From an uncultured Gammaproteobacteria bacterium (GTDB taxonomy: Bacteria; Pseudomonadota; Gammaproteobacteria; Pseudomonadales; Azotimanducaceae_A): a stretch of DNA of 30,484 nt. Shown in pieces: positions 8,453 to 16,212 of this stretch. The notes beneath the pieces were generated by a model. The model was not told where the DNA came from. It saw nothing but the letters and a program-made list of their open reading frames with translations, and did not search any database. The stretch covers positions 1-30,484 of the forward strand of contig CAJWGQ010000010.1 in the NCBI GenBank assembly GCA_913041025.1, read 5' to 3'. The position numbers and the translations under genes were made by a program. How positions within the stretch are numbered: the first letter of the stretch is position 1; every line of letters starts with the position of its first letter.

Positions 8453-9637
8453 CTGAAAGCATTATTTTTTCAACCCTCTTGCGGTATTGCAGGTGACCTT
8501 AACCTGGCCGCAATGATTGATTTAGGCGTACCAGAGTCTCACCTTCAATCTGAGCTTGGGAAGCTCGCGGTCAATCATGAGTTTCAGCTGATCGTTGAAC
8601 CCTCCAGCAAACAAGGCATCCACGGCACAAAAGCATCGGTCAATGCCCAAGAAGGGCAAGTTCATCGTCATCTGTCCGATGTGACAGAAATCATAAAACA
8701 AGCCAAATTTTCGCAATCGATAGAAGACAGGTCATTAGCAGTCTTTCAATCGATCGCAGTTGCCGAGGGCAAAATTCATTCAATCAGCCCAGACAAAGTA
8801 CACTTTCACGAAGTTGGCGCAATTGATTCAATTGTGGACATAGTGGGAGCAGCCATATGCATAGAATACCTGGCGGTCGATACGATTCTAAGTAATGCGG
8901 TAGAAGTAGGAAGTGGGTTTGTCGATTGTGCCCATGGACGATTTCCCGTGCCAGCGCCGGCAACACAGGAACTGCTTAAAAATGCGCCCTGTCGTTATGG
9001 CGGCGTCAGCGGCGAAAGCACCACCCCGACAGGCGCCGCGATACTAAACACCTTCGTCAAGGAATTCGAGCCCAAAGGCGTGTTTATACCCAGAGAAATT
9101 GGATATGGAATTGGTCATAAAGACTTTGAGTTACCGAATGTATTACGCGTTGCCATCGGAGAATATGCGTCCCCTAATACCGCGCCTATAAAACACGTCA
9201 AGATCGAGGCCAATATTGATGATATGAACCCTGAGGCCTTTGATCCGTTAATAAAAACTCTATTTAAAACAGGAGCTTCGGACGTTTACCTTAATCCGAT
9301 TATGATGAAAAAGAACCGCCCCGCTCAATGCTTGGTGGTATTATGCGAGACCTCCAACTCAGAAAAAATCTCAAAAACCATTCTAAACAACTCTTCGACC
9401 ATCGGACTAAGGGTCATTCCTTTCGACAAGGTCGTTTTGCCTCGCGAGGAATCCACGATTACCACCACTATGGGCGAGGTTCGTATTAAGACTGTCACGC
9501 AACCAGACGGGCAGACTCGCTGGAAGTCGGAGCATGACGATATTGCGATGATCGCACAGAACTTCAACGAGAATTATCACTCGATCAAGCAAAAAATCGA
9601 TGCGGAAATAAGTCTGTTACTTACCCAAAAATCTTAG
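8453..9637 (+). CDS. larC: LarC: nickel insertion protein for the nickel-pincer nucleotide cofactor
   Basis: 394 residues if started at CTG 8453. The frame upstream of ATG 8513 encodes LKALFFQPSCGIAGDLNLAA, matching the usual LarC N-terminus (K-x-L-x-F, G-I-S/A-G-D), so starting at ATG 8513 would remove a conserved block. No ATG, GTG or TTG exists in frame between the TAG at 8441 and 8513. Other landmarks: HRH (71-73), VHFHEVGAIDSIVDIVG (from 116), SGESTTPTGAA (186-196) and IEANIDDMNPE in the C-terminal half. Known: LarC is a CTP-dependent cyclometallase that puts Ni into the pyridinium bisthiocarboxylate mononucleotide used by lactate racemase-family enzymes. Both LarC halves are in one frame, unlike the frameshifted larC1/larC2 of some lactobacilli. 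larA, larB and larE are not in the window. Confidence 0.92.
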   Translation: MKALFFQPSCGIAGDLNLAAMIDLGVPESHLQSELGKLAVNHEFQLIVEPSSKQGIHGTKASVNAQEGQVHRHLSDVTEIIKQAKFSQSIEDRSLAVFQSIAVAEGKIHSISPDKVHFHEVGAIDSIVDIVGAAICIEYLAVDTILSNAVEVGSGFVDCAHGRFPVPAPATQELLKNAPCRYGGVSGESTTPTGAAILNTFVKEFEPKGVFIPREIGYGIGHKDFELPNVLRVAIGEYASPNTAPIKHVKIEANIDDMNPEAFDPLIKTLFKTGASDVYLNPIMMKKNRPAQCLVVLCETSNSEKISKTILNNSSTIGLRVIPFDKVVLPREESTITTTMGEVRIKTVTQPDGQTRWKSEHDDIAMIAQNFNENYHSIKQKIDAEISLLLTQKS

Positions 9638-9647
9638 TGGTTAACGG

Positions 9648-10784
9648 TTAGGCTACGGCTCCGCTTGTCTTAAGTTCCTGTATCTCTGATTGATTCATAC
9701 CCAGCTCCGTGAGTATTTCGTCCGTATCCGAGCCCGCCGCCGTCGCCACTTCAGGTAACTGAGGCGATGTTCTCGAAAAACGCGGTGCCGGGGAGGCCTG
9801 AATCAGACCTTCCGACAGAGCAAAAGTCTCTCGCTCGGAGTTGTGCGGGTGACTGGCTGCTTCTTCAAGAGTGAGGATGGGTGCGTAACAAATGTCCGTT
9901 CCCAGCATGACCTCATCCCACTCATCGCGTGTTTTGAGGATAAAAACTTCTTCCAATTTTTGACGTAGATTAGGCCAGTCATCTCGACTCATCTGTTTCG
10001 GTAAGTCATGGTCATTCGCTAAACCAGTCTTCTCAAGCAACAGTTCATAAAACTGCGGCTCAATCGATCCAATCGAAACGTGCTTACCATCCTTGGTCTC
10101 GTAGGTCCCATAAAAGTGAGCACCACCATCGAGTAAATTCGTACCTCTGTCGGAACTCCAGCGCCCTGTGTTCATGATGCCGAAGACCGCATTCATCAAA
10201 AGAGCCGAACCGTCGGTCATTGCTGCATCGATCACTTGGCCTTTGCCGGATTTTTGCGTTTCAAATAGAGCTGCCGCGATTCCAAAAGCAAGCAGCATCC
10301 CGCCTCCACCAAAATCTCCAACCAGATTAAGCGGTGGTGTGGGGTTGCTATCTTTTTCGCCAATTGCATGGAGCGCTCCAGACAAAGAAATGTAATTGAT
10401 GTCATGACCAGCTGCTGACGCCATGGATCCAGTTTGACCCCAACCAGTCATACGCCCATAAACGACTCTAGGGTTTCGCGCTAGGCATACGTCAGGCCCC
10501 AAACCCAACCTCTCCATTACTCCAGGTCTAAATCCTTCAATCAAGACATCGGCCGTCTCGATTAGACGCAATACGGTTTCAACACCTTCAGGCTTTTTAA
10601 GATCAACACCAATACTTTTACGCCCCCTAGCTAGAAAATCGGTCTTGTTAGCCTCTTGACCGACTGATGCTGAACGATCAACGCGAATAATTTCAGCCCC
10701 CATATCAGCCAACATCATGCCACAAAAGGGACCAGGCCCTATTCCCTGCAATTCAACAACTCGAACTCCCTCAAGTGGCCCCAT
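9648..10784 (-). CDS. Alpha-methylacyl-CoA racemase-type CaiB/BaiF protein
   Basis: 378 residues, full length for the family. It opens with GPLEGVRVVELQGIGPGPF and has all three residues expected for the AMACR/MCR branch at nearly the same numbers as the mycobacterial enzyme: His127 (AGHDINY), Asp157 (LVGDFGGGG) and Glu242 (SIEPQFY). Known: AMACR inverts the 2-methyl centre of branched acyl-CoA esters so that stereospecific acyl-CoA dehydrogenases can act, for example on isoprenoid or steroid side chains. It is cytoplasmic. A GGGGATT ribosome site lies before the ATG. The gene is divergent from the hotdog dehydratase pair (120-base gap) and convergent with larC. Racemase is much more likely than CoA-transferase. 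Confidence 0.93.
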   Translation of the reverse strand: MGPLEGVRVVELQGIGPGPFCGMMLADMGAEIIRVDRSASVGQEANKTDFLARGRKSIGVDLKKPEGVETVLRLIETADVLIEGFRPGVMERLGLGPDVCLARNPRVVYGRMTGWGQTGSMASAAGHDINYISLSGALHAIGEKDSNPTPPLNLVGDFGGGGMLLAFGIAAALFETQKSGKGQVIDAAMTDGSALLMNAVFGIMNTGRWSSDRGTNLLDGGAHFYGTYETKDGKHVSIGSIEPQFYELLLEKTGLANDHDLPKQMSRDDWPNLRQKLEEVFILKTRDEWDEVMLGTDICYAPILTLEEAASHPHNSERETFALSEGLIQASPAPRFSRTSPQLPEVATAAGSDTDEILTELGMNQSEIQELKTSGAVA

Positions 10785-10853
10785 AACTAATCCCCAAAAA
10801 ATGACTAACTTAACAAATATTGCCGGCTATTTTCAGCATTTAATCCAAACCAA

Positions 10854-10883
10854 CTGACTTCAGGGGCTCGATTTTAGTATCAT
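10854..10883 (+). promoter_or_regulatory. Possible sigma-70 promoter for the hotdog dehydratase pair
   Basis: CTGACT (10854-10859) and TATCAT (10878-10883) are separated by 18 bases in the divergent gap. The -10 matches consensus at 5 of 6 positions and the -35 at 4 of 6. Transcription would begin about 15 bases before the ATG at 10905, leaving room for the ribosome site only. This is pattern matching by eye. Confidence 0.35.
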
Positions 10884-10894
10884 TAGTCTCACTC

Positions 10895-10900
10895 AGGAGG
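10895..10900 (+). promoter_or_regulatory. Strong Shine-Dalgarno AGGAGG for the FAS1-like dehydratase gene
   Basis: A perfect AGGAGG followed by TGTT and the ATG at 10905. It is the best ribosome site in this part of the window and fixes the start of the gene. Confidence 0.75.
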
Positions 10901-10904
10901 TGTT

Positions 10905-11348
10905 ATGGTCGATTTAGACGAATTAAAAAAAGATTTTTTGAACGAAGAGTTCGATAGCAAAGAGTTCCAACTCGATGCAGACAAGGTAGTCACGGCGGCG
11001 CTTGCTTCCGGAGAGACTCGCTCCTGTTTTGTCGATATGGACGATCCAGAATTTCAGGCAACACCCGCCTACTTGTGCAGTATGGCATCTGGCCGACACC
11101 TGCCCATTGACTTTCCAAAAATTGGGGGACTACCCATGGACGGTGGAAAAGCGGTGACCTGTCATGCTCCAGTGCCTTGCGGAGAAACACTTACAGGGAA
11201 GACTCATCTTCACGAGATCTACGACAAAAAAGGTCGTTCGGGCAGGATGATATTCGTTGTCGCAAGGATGGACCTATATAATTCTAGCGACACCCATCTT
11301 GCGACCATGGACTCTAGAATGGTAATTAGGGAGAAACCTGCATCATGA
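10905..11348 (+). CDS. FAS1-like dehydratase/HadA-like hotdog subunit (MaoC N-terminal type)
   Basis: 147 residues forming one hotdog domain of the FAS1-like dehydratase (MaoC_dehydrat_N) type. The stretch AALASGETRSCFVDMDDPEF (31-50) aligns with the G-E-T-x-P-x-x-x-D segment of HadA-like proteins. The C-terminal half has the strands VTCHAPVPCGETLTGKTHLH and RMIFVVARMDLYNSS, with a MVIRE end typical of hotdogs. The Asn-Pro of the usual motif reads Arg-Ser here, so catalytic competence is doubtful. It overlaps the next hotdog gene by 4 bases (ATGA). By analogy with HadAB-type enzymes it is probably one subunit of a heterodimeric enoyl-CoA hydratase/dehydratase; the substrate is not known. Confidence 0.8.
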   Translation: MVDLDELKKDFLNEEFDSKEFQLDADKVVTAALASGETRSCFVDMDDPEFQATPAYLCSMASGRHLPIDFPKIGGLPMDGGKAVTCHAPVPCGETLTGKTHLHEIYDKKGRSGRMIFVVARMDLYNSSDTHLATMDSRMVIREKPAS

Positions 11349-11758
11349 CAGTAGAAAACATCAATGACGTCGAATTTGGCGAGGAGTTGGCGAGTTTTAC
11401 ACCAGATACTTCACTAGAAAACTGCAGCAAATTTGCTAGAGCAGTGGGCTGGGGTGGGCCAAGATTTGAAAGTCATGAAGGCGCCCAAAAAGAAGGCTTC
11501 CCCGGTGCCTTGGTCCCAGGAATCATGGGAATGGGCTTTATGACTTCCACAATTCATGCGTGGGCACCAAACGCTAAGATTGAAAAAATTGACACCATTT
11601 TCAGAGCCCCGATGATCGCTGACACCACCTCTATTATCGGCGCGGTGGTCACAGACATCGACAGCGATGAGGGATTAGTCGAACTCGACATGACGATAAA
11701 AAACGACGCAGGAGAAACACGCGTACTGGGCACCGCCACGGTCAAGATACCCTCTTAA
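11345..11758 (+). CDS. MaoC-like hotdog subunit
   Basis: 137 residues. MaoC-type layout: an N-terminal FGEELASFTPDTSLENCSKF strand, then ARAVGWGGPRFESHEGAQKE and GFPGALVPGIMGMGFM (~51-66), where active hydratases have D-x-N-P-x-H-x-D followed by an A-H-G turn. Here those positions read W-x-G-P-x-F-x-S, so the Asp/His pair of (R)-hydratases is absent. It overlaps the preceding gene by 4 bases and is convergent with the double-hotdog gene (12-base gap). It probably pairs with the FAS1-like subunit just upstream. The pair may act as a hydratase with unusual residues, a thioesterase-like protein, or a structural partner of another subunit. Confidence 0.8.
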   Translation: MTVENINDVEFGEELASFTPDTSLENCSKFARAVGWGGPRFESHEGAQKEGFPGALVPGIMGMGFMTSTIHAWAPNAKIEKIDTIFRAPMIADTTSIIGAVVTDIDSDEGLVELDMTIKNDAGETRVLGTATVKIPS

Positions 11759-11770
11759 AACCAGTACGTA

Positions 11771-12574
11771 CTACCCTGGATTTATCAGTTCCATTTCAGT
11801 ACCAACTTTTACTGGGGAATCGGATCCTTCGTCTCTCTTTAGTAATCCAAAGGCTGCTTGAGAGGCGTCTACCCCAACGCTTATTGCATCGTCCCAGAAG
11901 ATTGGTCGTCTGAAGTAGATGTTGCAAGCAAAGCAATCAGGTGACCGCGATGCCCAAAAATCTGCCATCAGATAATGAACCCCCATGCCTCCGCCTATTA
12001 TGGGAGCACGAAACCCCCCGGCTTTAGCCGCCGCTTCATCATAGTGAATTGAGTTACCTTCCGAACTGTAATTCTTGACGATATCAGGGGTTAGCTGAAA
12101 CGCGTTCTTTTGATCAAGTGAAGATACGTCTTTGATAACCGGCTCAGGTCGAACACCAGCACCGCCTTTTTCTGAAGAGTTGGGGTTTGGTCTTAGAGAA
12201 ACTCGATTTGCTCGCAGAACCGTCTGTCCTTCCTGATCGGAAAACCACACATGTGTCTCAACTCGCTCTCCCCGTGCAACCTCCTGGACAGACTCTATAC
12301 GGCCCTCGACTAACAGCAGTTCGTCAAGAAGAGCAGGGCGAATAACCTCCAGCGACTGCACCATATTGACAGCGCCCTCTGCAGAAATGCCGCTATTCAC
12401 CCCAGCCTGAATGGCTATTCCGATGAAGAAGGAGGGATCAGCTGCGCCAGCAAAAACATTGGGGTCTATTCCACACGTAGTTAATTTCTCGTGTTGGTAA
12501 CCCCTAGTAACGCCAACCATATCAGGTTCTAGCTGATAACCCTCCTCAGGTTCCTTCCACTGAAAATCCGACAC
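11771..12574 (-). CDS. Double-hotdog MaoC-like dehydratase/hydratase
   Basis: The open frame begins at GTG 12607 (278 residues) but would then overlap the upstream SDR gene by 26 bases. GTG at 12574, 7 bases after the SDR stop, fits the short spacing elsewhere in this operon and is preferred; the choice is uncertain. Numbered from 12607, the N-terminal half (~25-140) is a degenerate hotdog with NPNVFAGAADPSFFIGIA. The C-terminal half holds an intact-looking active site, E183-x-N185-x-x-H188-x-D190 (SSEGNSIHYDEAAAKAGGFR), then APIIGGGMG. This resembles the D/E-x-N-x-x-H hydratase motif. Known family role: (R)-specific hydration or dehydration of acyl-CoA. It is the last gene of a four-gene minus-strand operon. 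Confidence 0.85.
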   Translation of the reverse strand: MSDFQWKEPEEGYQLEPDMVGVTRGYQHEKLTTCGIDPNVFAGAADPSFFIGIAIQAGVNSGISAEGAVNMVQSLEVIRPALLDELLLVEGRIESVQEVARGERVETHVWFSDQEGQTVLRANRVSLRPNPNSSEKGGAGVRPEPVIKDVSSLDQKNAFQLTPDIVKNYSSEGNSIHYDEAAAKAGGFRAPIIGGGMGVHYLMADFWASRSPDCFACNIYFRRPIFWDDAISVGVDASQAAFGLLKRDEGSDSPVKVGTEMELINPG

Positions 12575-12581
12575 AAACTCG

Positions 12582-13364
12582 TTATCGCCACATGTGGGTA
12601 CCACCACATACAGTCAGTGCCTGGCCTGTCACGTAGGAACTGGCTTCCGAGGCGATAAACACAGCAATACCCTTAAAGTCATCGGATTCACCAAATCGTC
12701 GCATAGGGGTTTGCTCGGTTACTCGAGCTGCCGCTTCAGGGTTGTCCCATAATGCTTTCGCAAAGTCCGTCTTGATTAAACCAGGACACAAGGCGTTAAC
12801 GCGAACCCCTTTGGGGCCCCATTCCGCTGCCAGATTTCTGACCAAAGCGATGTCTGCTAACTTCGAAATATTGTAGGTACCTAGTGTCTCGGAAGGAGAG
12901 AAAGCCCCAGTACTCGATGTAATCATTATGGAGCCGCTTCCTTTTTCCAGCATATCCTTGGACACCATCTGACAGAGCCAGTGATTGGAACGCACATTAG
13001 AGTTCATCGTCTTGTCAAATGCCTCATCTGGGATATCTGACATAGACCCGTAAAAAGGATTCACTCCGGCATTGGCAACCAAAGTATCAATAGGGCCTAA
13101 GCGCTCTTTGGTTTCATCGACCAGTGACTGGAGCTGTTCCTTATATCCAATGTTGCAAGCGATGGCGATTGCCCTGTCCTCTCCACAAGCATCATTAATC
13201 TCTTTAGCGGTCTCCTCACACTGATCGAGTTTCCGACTTGAAACAACCACTTTGCTTCCATGTTCTGCCAGGGCCATTGCCATTGACTTGCCCATGCCTT
13301 TTGAGGCGCCTGTCAACAGGGCAACTTGCCCGGTTAAGTCAAAAAGATTTGTATTTATTCCCAA
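12582..13364 (-). CDS. Short-chain dehydrogenase/reductase (SDR)
   Basis: 260 residues, a classical SDR. Seen: the Rossmann motif TGASKGMG (18-25), SSR after beta-2 (Arg44 could favour NADP, not decisive), NAG (98-100), Asn123, Ser150/151, Tyr164-x-x-x-Lys168 (YNISK) and CPGLIKTD. Start: TTG at 13364 with AAGGGGAA upstream; no ATG is nearby. It ends THMWR. Likely role: NAD(P)-dependent oxidation of a hydroxyacyl-CoA or a ring or side-chain alcohol in the pathway encoded around it. It lies 12 bases after the PNPOx-like gene and just before the double-hotdog gene. The substrate cannot be read from sequence. Confidence 0.9.
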   Translation of the reverse strand: MGINTNLFDLTGQVALLTGASKGMGKSMAMALAEHGSKVVVSSRKLDQCEETAKEINDACGEDRAIAIACNIGYKEQLQSLVDETKERLGPIDTLVANAGVNPFYGSMSDIPDEAFDKTMNSNVRSNHWLCQMVSKDMLEKGSGSIMITSSTGAFSPSETLGTYNISKLADIALVRNLAAEWGPKGVRVNALCPGLIKTDFAKALWDNPEAAARVTEQTPMRRFGESDDFKGIAVFIASEASSYVTGQALTVCGGTHMWR

Positions 13365-13376
13365 TTTAAATTCCCC

Positions 13377-13865
13377 TTAATCATTATTATCTTCCCAAAC
13401 CAATATTTCGCCCGAACCGGTCAGCATGACCGAGCCAGGCATAACTCTTAGCCGCCATGGATCTAACCTGAGACCCGCAAAATTTTCAGAAGCGGCTGAT
13501 TCCCAGCCAGGAATCATACTAGGATCATAACCCACAGGGGCAGGTCCATTCACGAATTTATCCCAAATTACCTGTTTTGCCTCTGGCTCTTCCACCCAGC
13601 TTGCATGGCACTCTGCCAAACAGGTGTCCTGATTTTTCGCCCAATAGTTACACGATACATAGGCACTGATGCGAAGATGCTCTTTTTTTGTTCGAGTCGG
13701 CCCTGTGGCAATCCAGCCAACGAGCTCTTCGCCTTTCAACTCCCAAATTGGATGCAGCACCCTGGAACGTGGCCTACCCTTCTTATCAATAGTGGCCACG
13801 TTACACCAAACTATTTCGTGCGCCATCTTTACAAAGGCGCTCGCTGTTTCAGAAAAATCAGCCAT
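13377..13865 (-). CDS. Pyridoxamine 5'-phosphate oxidase-like flavin-binding protein
   Basis: 162 residues with the split-barrel start WCNVATIDKKGRPRSRVLHP and a strand pair LVGWIATGPTRTKKEHLR, typical of small FMN- or F420-type PNPOx-like proteins. It ends with WRLRVMPG and an acidic tail. AGGGAT lies before the ATG. It is the second gene of the minus-strand operon, 9 bases after the FMN-dependent 2-hydroxyacid oxidase gene. True PdxH is longer and has a different C-terminus, so vitamin B6 synthesis is unlikely. A flavin reductase or accessory oxidoreductase for the catabolic pathway is possible. Confidence 0.82.
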   Translation of the reverse strand: MADFSETASAFVKMAHEIVWCNVATIDKKGRPRSRVLHPIWELKGEELVGWIATGPTRTKKEHLRISAYVSCNYWAKNQDTCLAECHASWVEEPEAKQVIWDKFVNGPAPVGYDPSMIPGWESAASENFAGLRLDPWRLRVMPGSVMLTGSGEILVWEDNND

Positions 13866-13874
13866 AAAATATCC

Positions 13875-15035
13875 CTAACTTTCGGATCTCTTTTCTACAT
13901 TTTGCCAAAGTGTACGGCCATCAACCTCGTTGATGTCACGATACCCGCAAAAAGCCATCGTCAAATCCAATTCATTCAACATTAATTCAAGACAGCGCGT
14001 TACACCTGCTTTTCCCATTGCACCCAGTCCATTTAAAAATGCCTTACCTATGAAACAAGCCTCTGCTCCCAACGCAACGGCTTTGTAAACATCCTGGCCA
14101 GAGCGGATACCACCATCCATAAATACTGTGATGCGGTCACCCACTTCAGCCACAATAGCAGGAAGCACCTCGAGAGTTGCGGGAGCTCCATCAAGCTGTC
14201 GCCCACCGTGATTTGAAACTATTAACGCATCTGCCCCAGAGTCTACAGCGTGCCTTGCATCCAGTGGGTCCATTATTCCCTTTAATATTAAAGGCCCTCC
14301 CCAACGTTCCTTAATCCATTTGATGTCGTCCCAGTTCAAACTGGGATCAAGTTGCTCAGCCGACCAGGAAGACAGCGAAGAAAGATCGTCCACTCCCTCT
14401 GCATGACCGACTATATTGCCAAACTGATGTCTTCGAGTCGCTAGCATACCCATGCACCAGCGAGGCTTCGTCATCATGTTGGCTAAATTTTTGATGGTCA
14501 GACGAGGCGGCGCACTAAGCCGGTTTTTAATATCTTTATGGCGCTGTCCCAATATCTGAAGATCAAGCGTCAGTACCAGCGCACTGCAATTTGCCTTTTT
14601 GGCCCTCTCAATGAGTGATTCGACAAAACGTCTATCTTTCATCACATACAGTTGAAACCAAAACGGCTTACTGGTGTTTTTTGCAACATCCTCAATGGAA
14701 CAGATGCTCATAGTCGATAGTGTAAATGGAACGCCAAATTCCTCAGCTGCTTGGGCTGCTTTTATTTCGCCATCTGAGCATTGCATTCCCGCCATACCAG
14801 TAGGCGCCAAGGCAACAGGGATCGTCCATCTTTCTCCCAAAATCTCTTTGCTTTGCGATCGGTTAGTCAGATCAACAGCCACCCGCTGGCGCAACAGAAC
14901 CTCGTTAAAAACAGTTTCATTTCTGACAAACGTTGATTCGGTCCAGGAGCCCGACTCAGAATAATCATAGAACATCTTGGGCACGCGCCGCTTGTGCAGC
15001 CGTTTCAAATCATCAACACAGGTAATCAAAGGCAC
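13875..15035 (-). CDS. FMN-dependent alpha-hydroxy-acid oxidase/dehydrogenase (LldD-like)
   Basis: 386 residues, full length. Family landmarks: FYDYSESGSW (Tyr25 near the substrate carboxylate), ALAPTGMAGMQCSDGE, FQLYVMKDR, LTLDLQILGQR, Lys252 (ILKGI), the catalytic SNHGGRQLD with His276 and Arg279, and the FMN phosphate site DGGIRSGQDVYKA. Known: oxidation of L-2-hydroxy acids (lactate, glycolate, mandelate) with FMN. The catabolic operon context suggests a larger 2-hydroxy acid or its product rather than housekeeping lactate use; that is inference. Start: GTG at 15035 with no clear ribosome site. It is first in a four-gene operon and divergent from the acyl-CoA dehydrogenase operon. A lactate-permease or glycolate operon context is absent. 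Confidence 0.92.
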   Translation of the reverse strand: MPLITCVDDLKRLHKRRVPKMFYDYSESGSWTESTFVRNETVFNEVLLRQRVAVDLTNRSQSKEILGERWTIPVALAPTGMAGMQCSDGEIKAAQAAEEFGVPFTLSTMSICSIEDVAKNTSKPFWFQLYVMKDRRFVESLIERAKKANCSALVLTLDLQILGQRHKDIKNRLSAPPRLTIKNLANMMTKPRWCMGMLATRRHQFGNIVGHAEGVDDLSSLSSWSAEQLDPSLNWDDIKWIKERWGGPLILKGIMDPLDARHAVDSGADALIVSNHGGRQLDGAPATLEVLPAIVAEVGDRITVFMDGGIRSGQDVYKAVALGAEACFIGKAFLNGLGAMGKAGVTRCLELMLNELDLTMAFCGYRDINEVDGRTLWQNVEKRSES

Positions 15036-15048
15036 CGGTTTTACACTT

Positions 15049-15071
15049 CATGTTACTTTGCTACATGTTAC
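15049..15071. promoter_or_regulatory. Direct repeat CATGTTAC between divergent operons, candidate operator
   Basis: Two exact copies of CATGTTAC (15049-15056 and 15064-15071) start 15 bases apart in the 67-base gap between the 2-hydroxyacid oxidase and acyl-CoA dehydrogenase operons. The spacing and placement suit a shared regulator site. No regulator gene is in the window and the motif is not one I can assign to a known family. Confidence 0.35.
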
Positions 15072-15102
15072 ATTAGTGATTACACGAATCGACAGTATCG
15101 AC

Positions 15103-16209
15103 ATGGAATTTGCATTTACCGAAGAGCAGGAAGCATTTAGGGACAGCGTCAAACGCTTCGTTGAAGAAAAATCCACTACCCGGGAAGTACGTCGGCTAAT
15201 GGAAACCGACCAGGGCTATGATCAAGAGACTTGGGATACTCTTTCAAAAGAGCTCGCAGTCACCGGGATAATGATACCCGAAGAATTTGGAGGTTCTGGT
15301 TTTGGAGCTACAGAACTTGGCATTGTCATGGAGCAATTCGGCAGATCACTAATCGGTGTTCCCTTTTTAAGCAGCAGCGTCATGGCCGCATCTGCTTTAA
15401 TACTCAACGGCACGGAGAACGACAAAAACGAATGGTTGCCGGCCATTGCAGCAGGAAGCACCAAAGTCACCTTGTGTGTGAGCGAGAAATCAGGGTCATG
15501 GGATGAGACGGATATTCAAACGACCGCAACAAACAAAGATGGTAGGTATTCACTAAATGGTGAAAAATGTTTCGTTCTGGATGCTCACGTTTCGGATTTA
15601 CTAATCGTTGCAGGTCAATTGGATCAGAATATCGCCCTGTTTACGGTAGATGCGAAGGATGAGCGCGTGCAGATCAAACTTGAACAAGGCATGGACCAGA
15701 CCCGAAAGATTTGTAGTGTGACAATGACGGACGCACCCGCTCAAATCCTTGGCTCAGGTAAACCAGCGGCCCTCGAGGAAATATTCAACAGATCGATAGT
15801 GGCTTTATCGCATGAAATGATTGGCGGCGCTCAGCAATTATTGGATTCAGCGATCGAATACACCAAGCTCAGGGTTCAGTTTGGTCGCTCCATCAGTTCT
15901 TTTCAGGCAATCAAGCATCGCTTGGCTGATTTACTGTTAGAGGTGGAATTAGCCAAGTCTGCGTGCTATCACGCGGCTTATGCGATCGATGAACAACAAA
16001 ACAGCTCAGAAGCAGCCAGTCACGCTAAAGCCCAGGCGAGTGAGGCCTACCTTAATTCAGCAATTCAGTGTATTCAGCTACACGGCGGTGTTGGTTTTAC
16101 CTGGGAGAACGATACACACCTGTGGTTCAAACGCGCAAAGAGCTCGGAAGTTTTTCTTGGCTCACCACATGAACACCGAGAGCGCATGCTGCAAGCGAGC
16201 GGGATATAA
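15103..16209 (+). CDS. Acyl-CoA dehydrogenase-like protein, probable non-catalytic partner subunit
   Basis: Start set at ATG 15103 (MEFAFTEEQEAFRDSV, the usual ACAD opening). An in-frame ATG at 14977 lies inside the divergent gene and adds 42 residues unlike the family. 368 residues: N-terminal helical domain to ~115, beta domain to ~215, C-terminal helical domain with KLRVQFGRSISSFQAIKHRL (255-274) and LHGGVGFTWENDTHLWFKRA (326-345). The latter is typical of the FadE28/ChsE1 side of steroid-type alpha2beta2 ACADs. At the usual catalytic Glu position (Y-E-G-T in MCAD) it reads F-L-G-S, and the alternative isovaleryl-type Glu is also absent. It is followed 3 bases later by a second ACAD, so a heterotetramer is likely. 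Confidence 0.88.
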   Translation: MEFAFTEEQEAFRDSVKRFVEEKSTTREVRRLMETDQGYDQETWDTLSKELAVTGIMIPEEFGGSGFGATELGIVMEQFGRSLIGVPFLSSSVMAASALILNGTENDKNEWLPAIAAGSTKVTLCVSEKSGSWDETDIQTTATNKDGRYSLNGEKCFVLDAHVSDLLIVAGQLDQNIALFTVDAKDERVQIKLEQGMDQTRKICSVTMTDAPAQILGSGKPAALEEIFNRSIVALSHEMIGGAQQLLDSAIEYTKLRVQFGRSISSFQAIKHRLADLLLEVELAKSACYHAAYAIDEQQNSSEAASHAKAQASEAYLNSAIQCIQLHGGVGFTWENDTHLWFKRAKSSEVFLGSPHEHRERMLQASGI

Positions 16210-16212
16210 ATA

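Noticed and set aside
8453..9637. Programmed frameshift in larC, as in some lactobacilli
   Set aside because: Both halves of LarC are in one continuous frame, so no frameshift is required.
11759..11770. Terminator between the convergent hotdog genes
   Set aside because: The gap is 12 bases and the GTACGTAC palindrome nearby has no stable GC-rich stem or T-run.
14977..15102. N-terminal extension of the first acyl-CoA dehydrogenase
   Set aside because: The extra 42 residues overlap the divergent oxidase gene and the intergenic region and do not resemble the family; the standard ACAD opening begins at ATG 15103.
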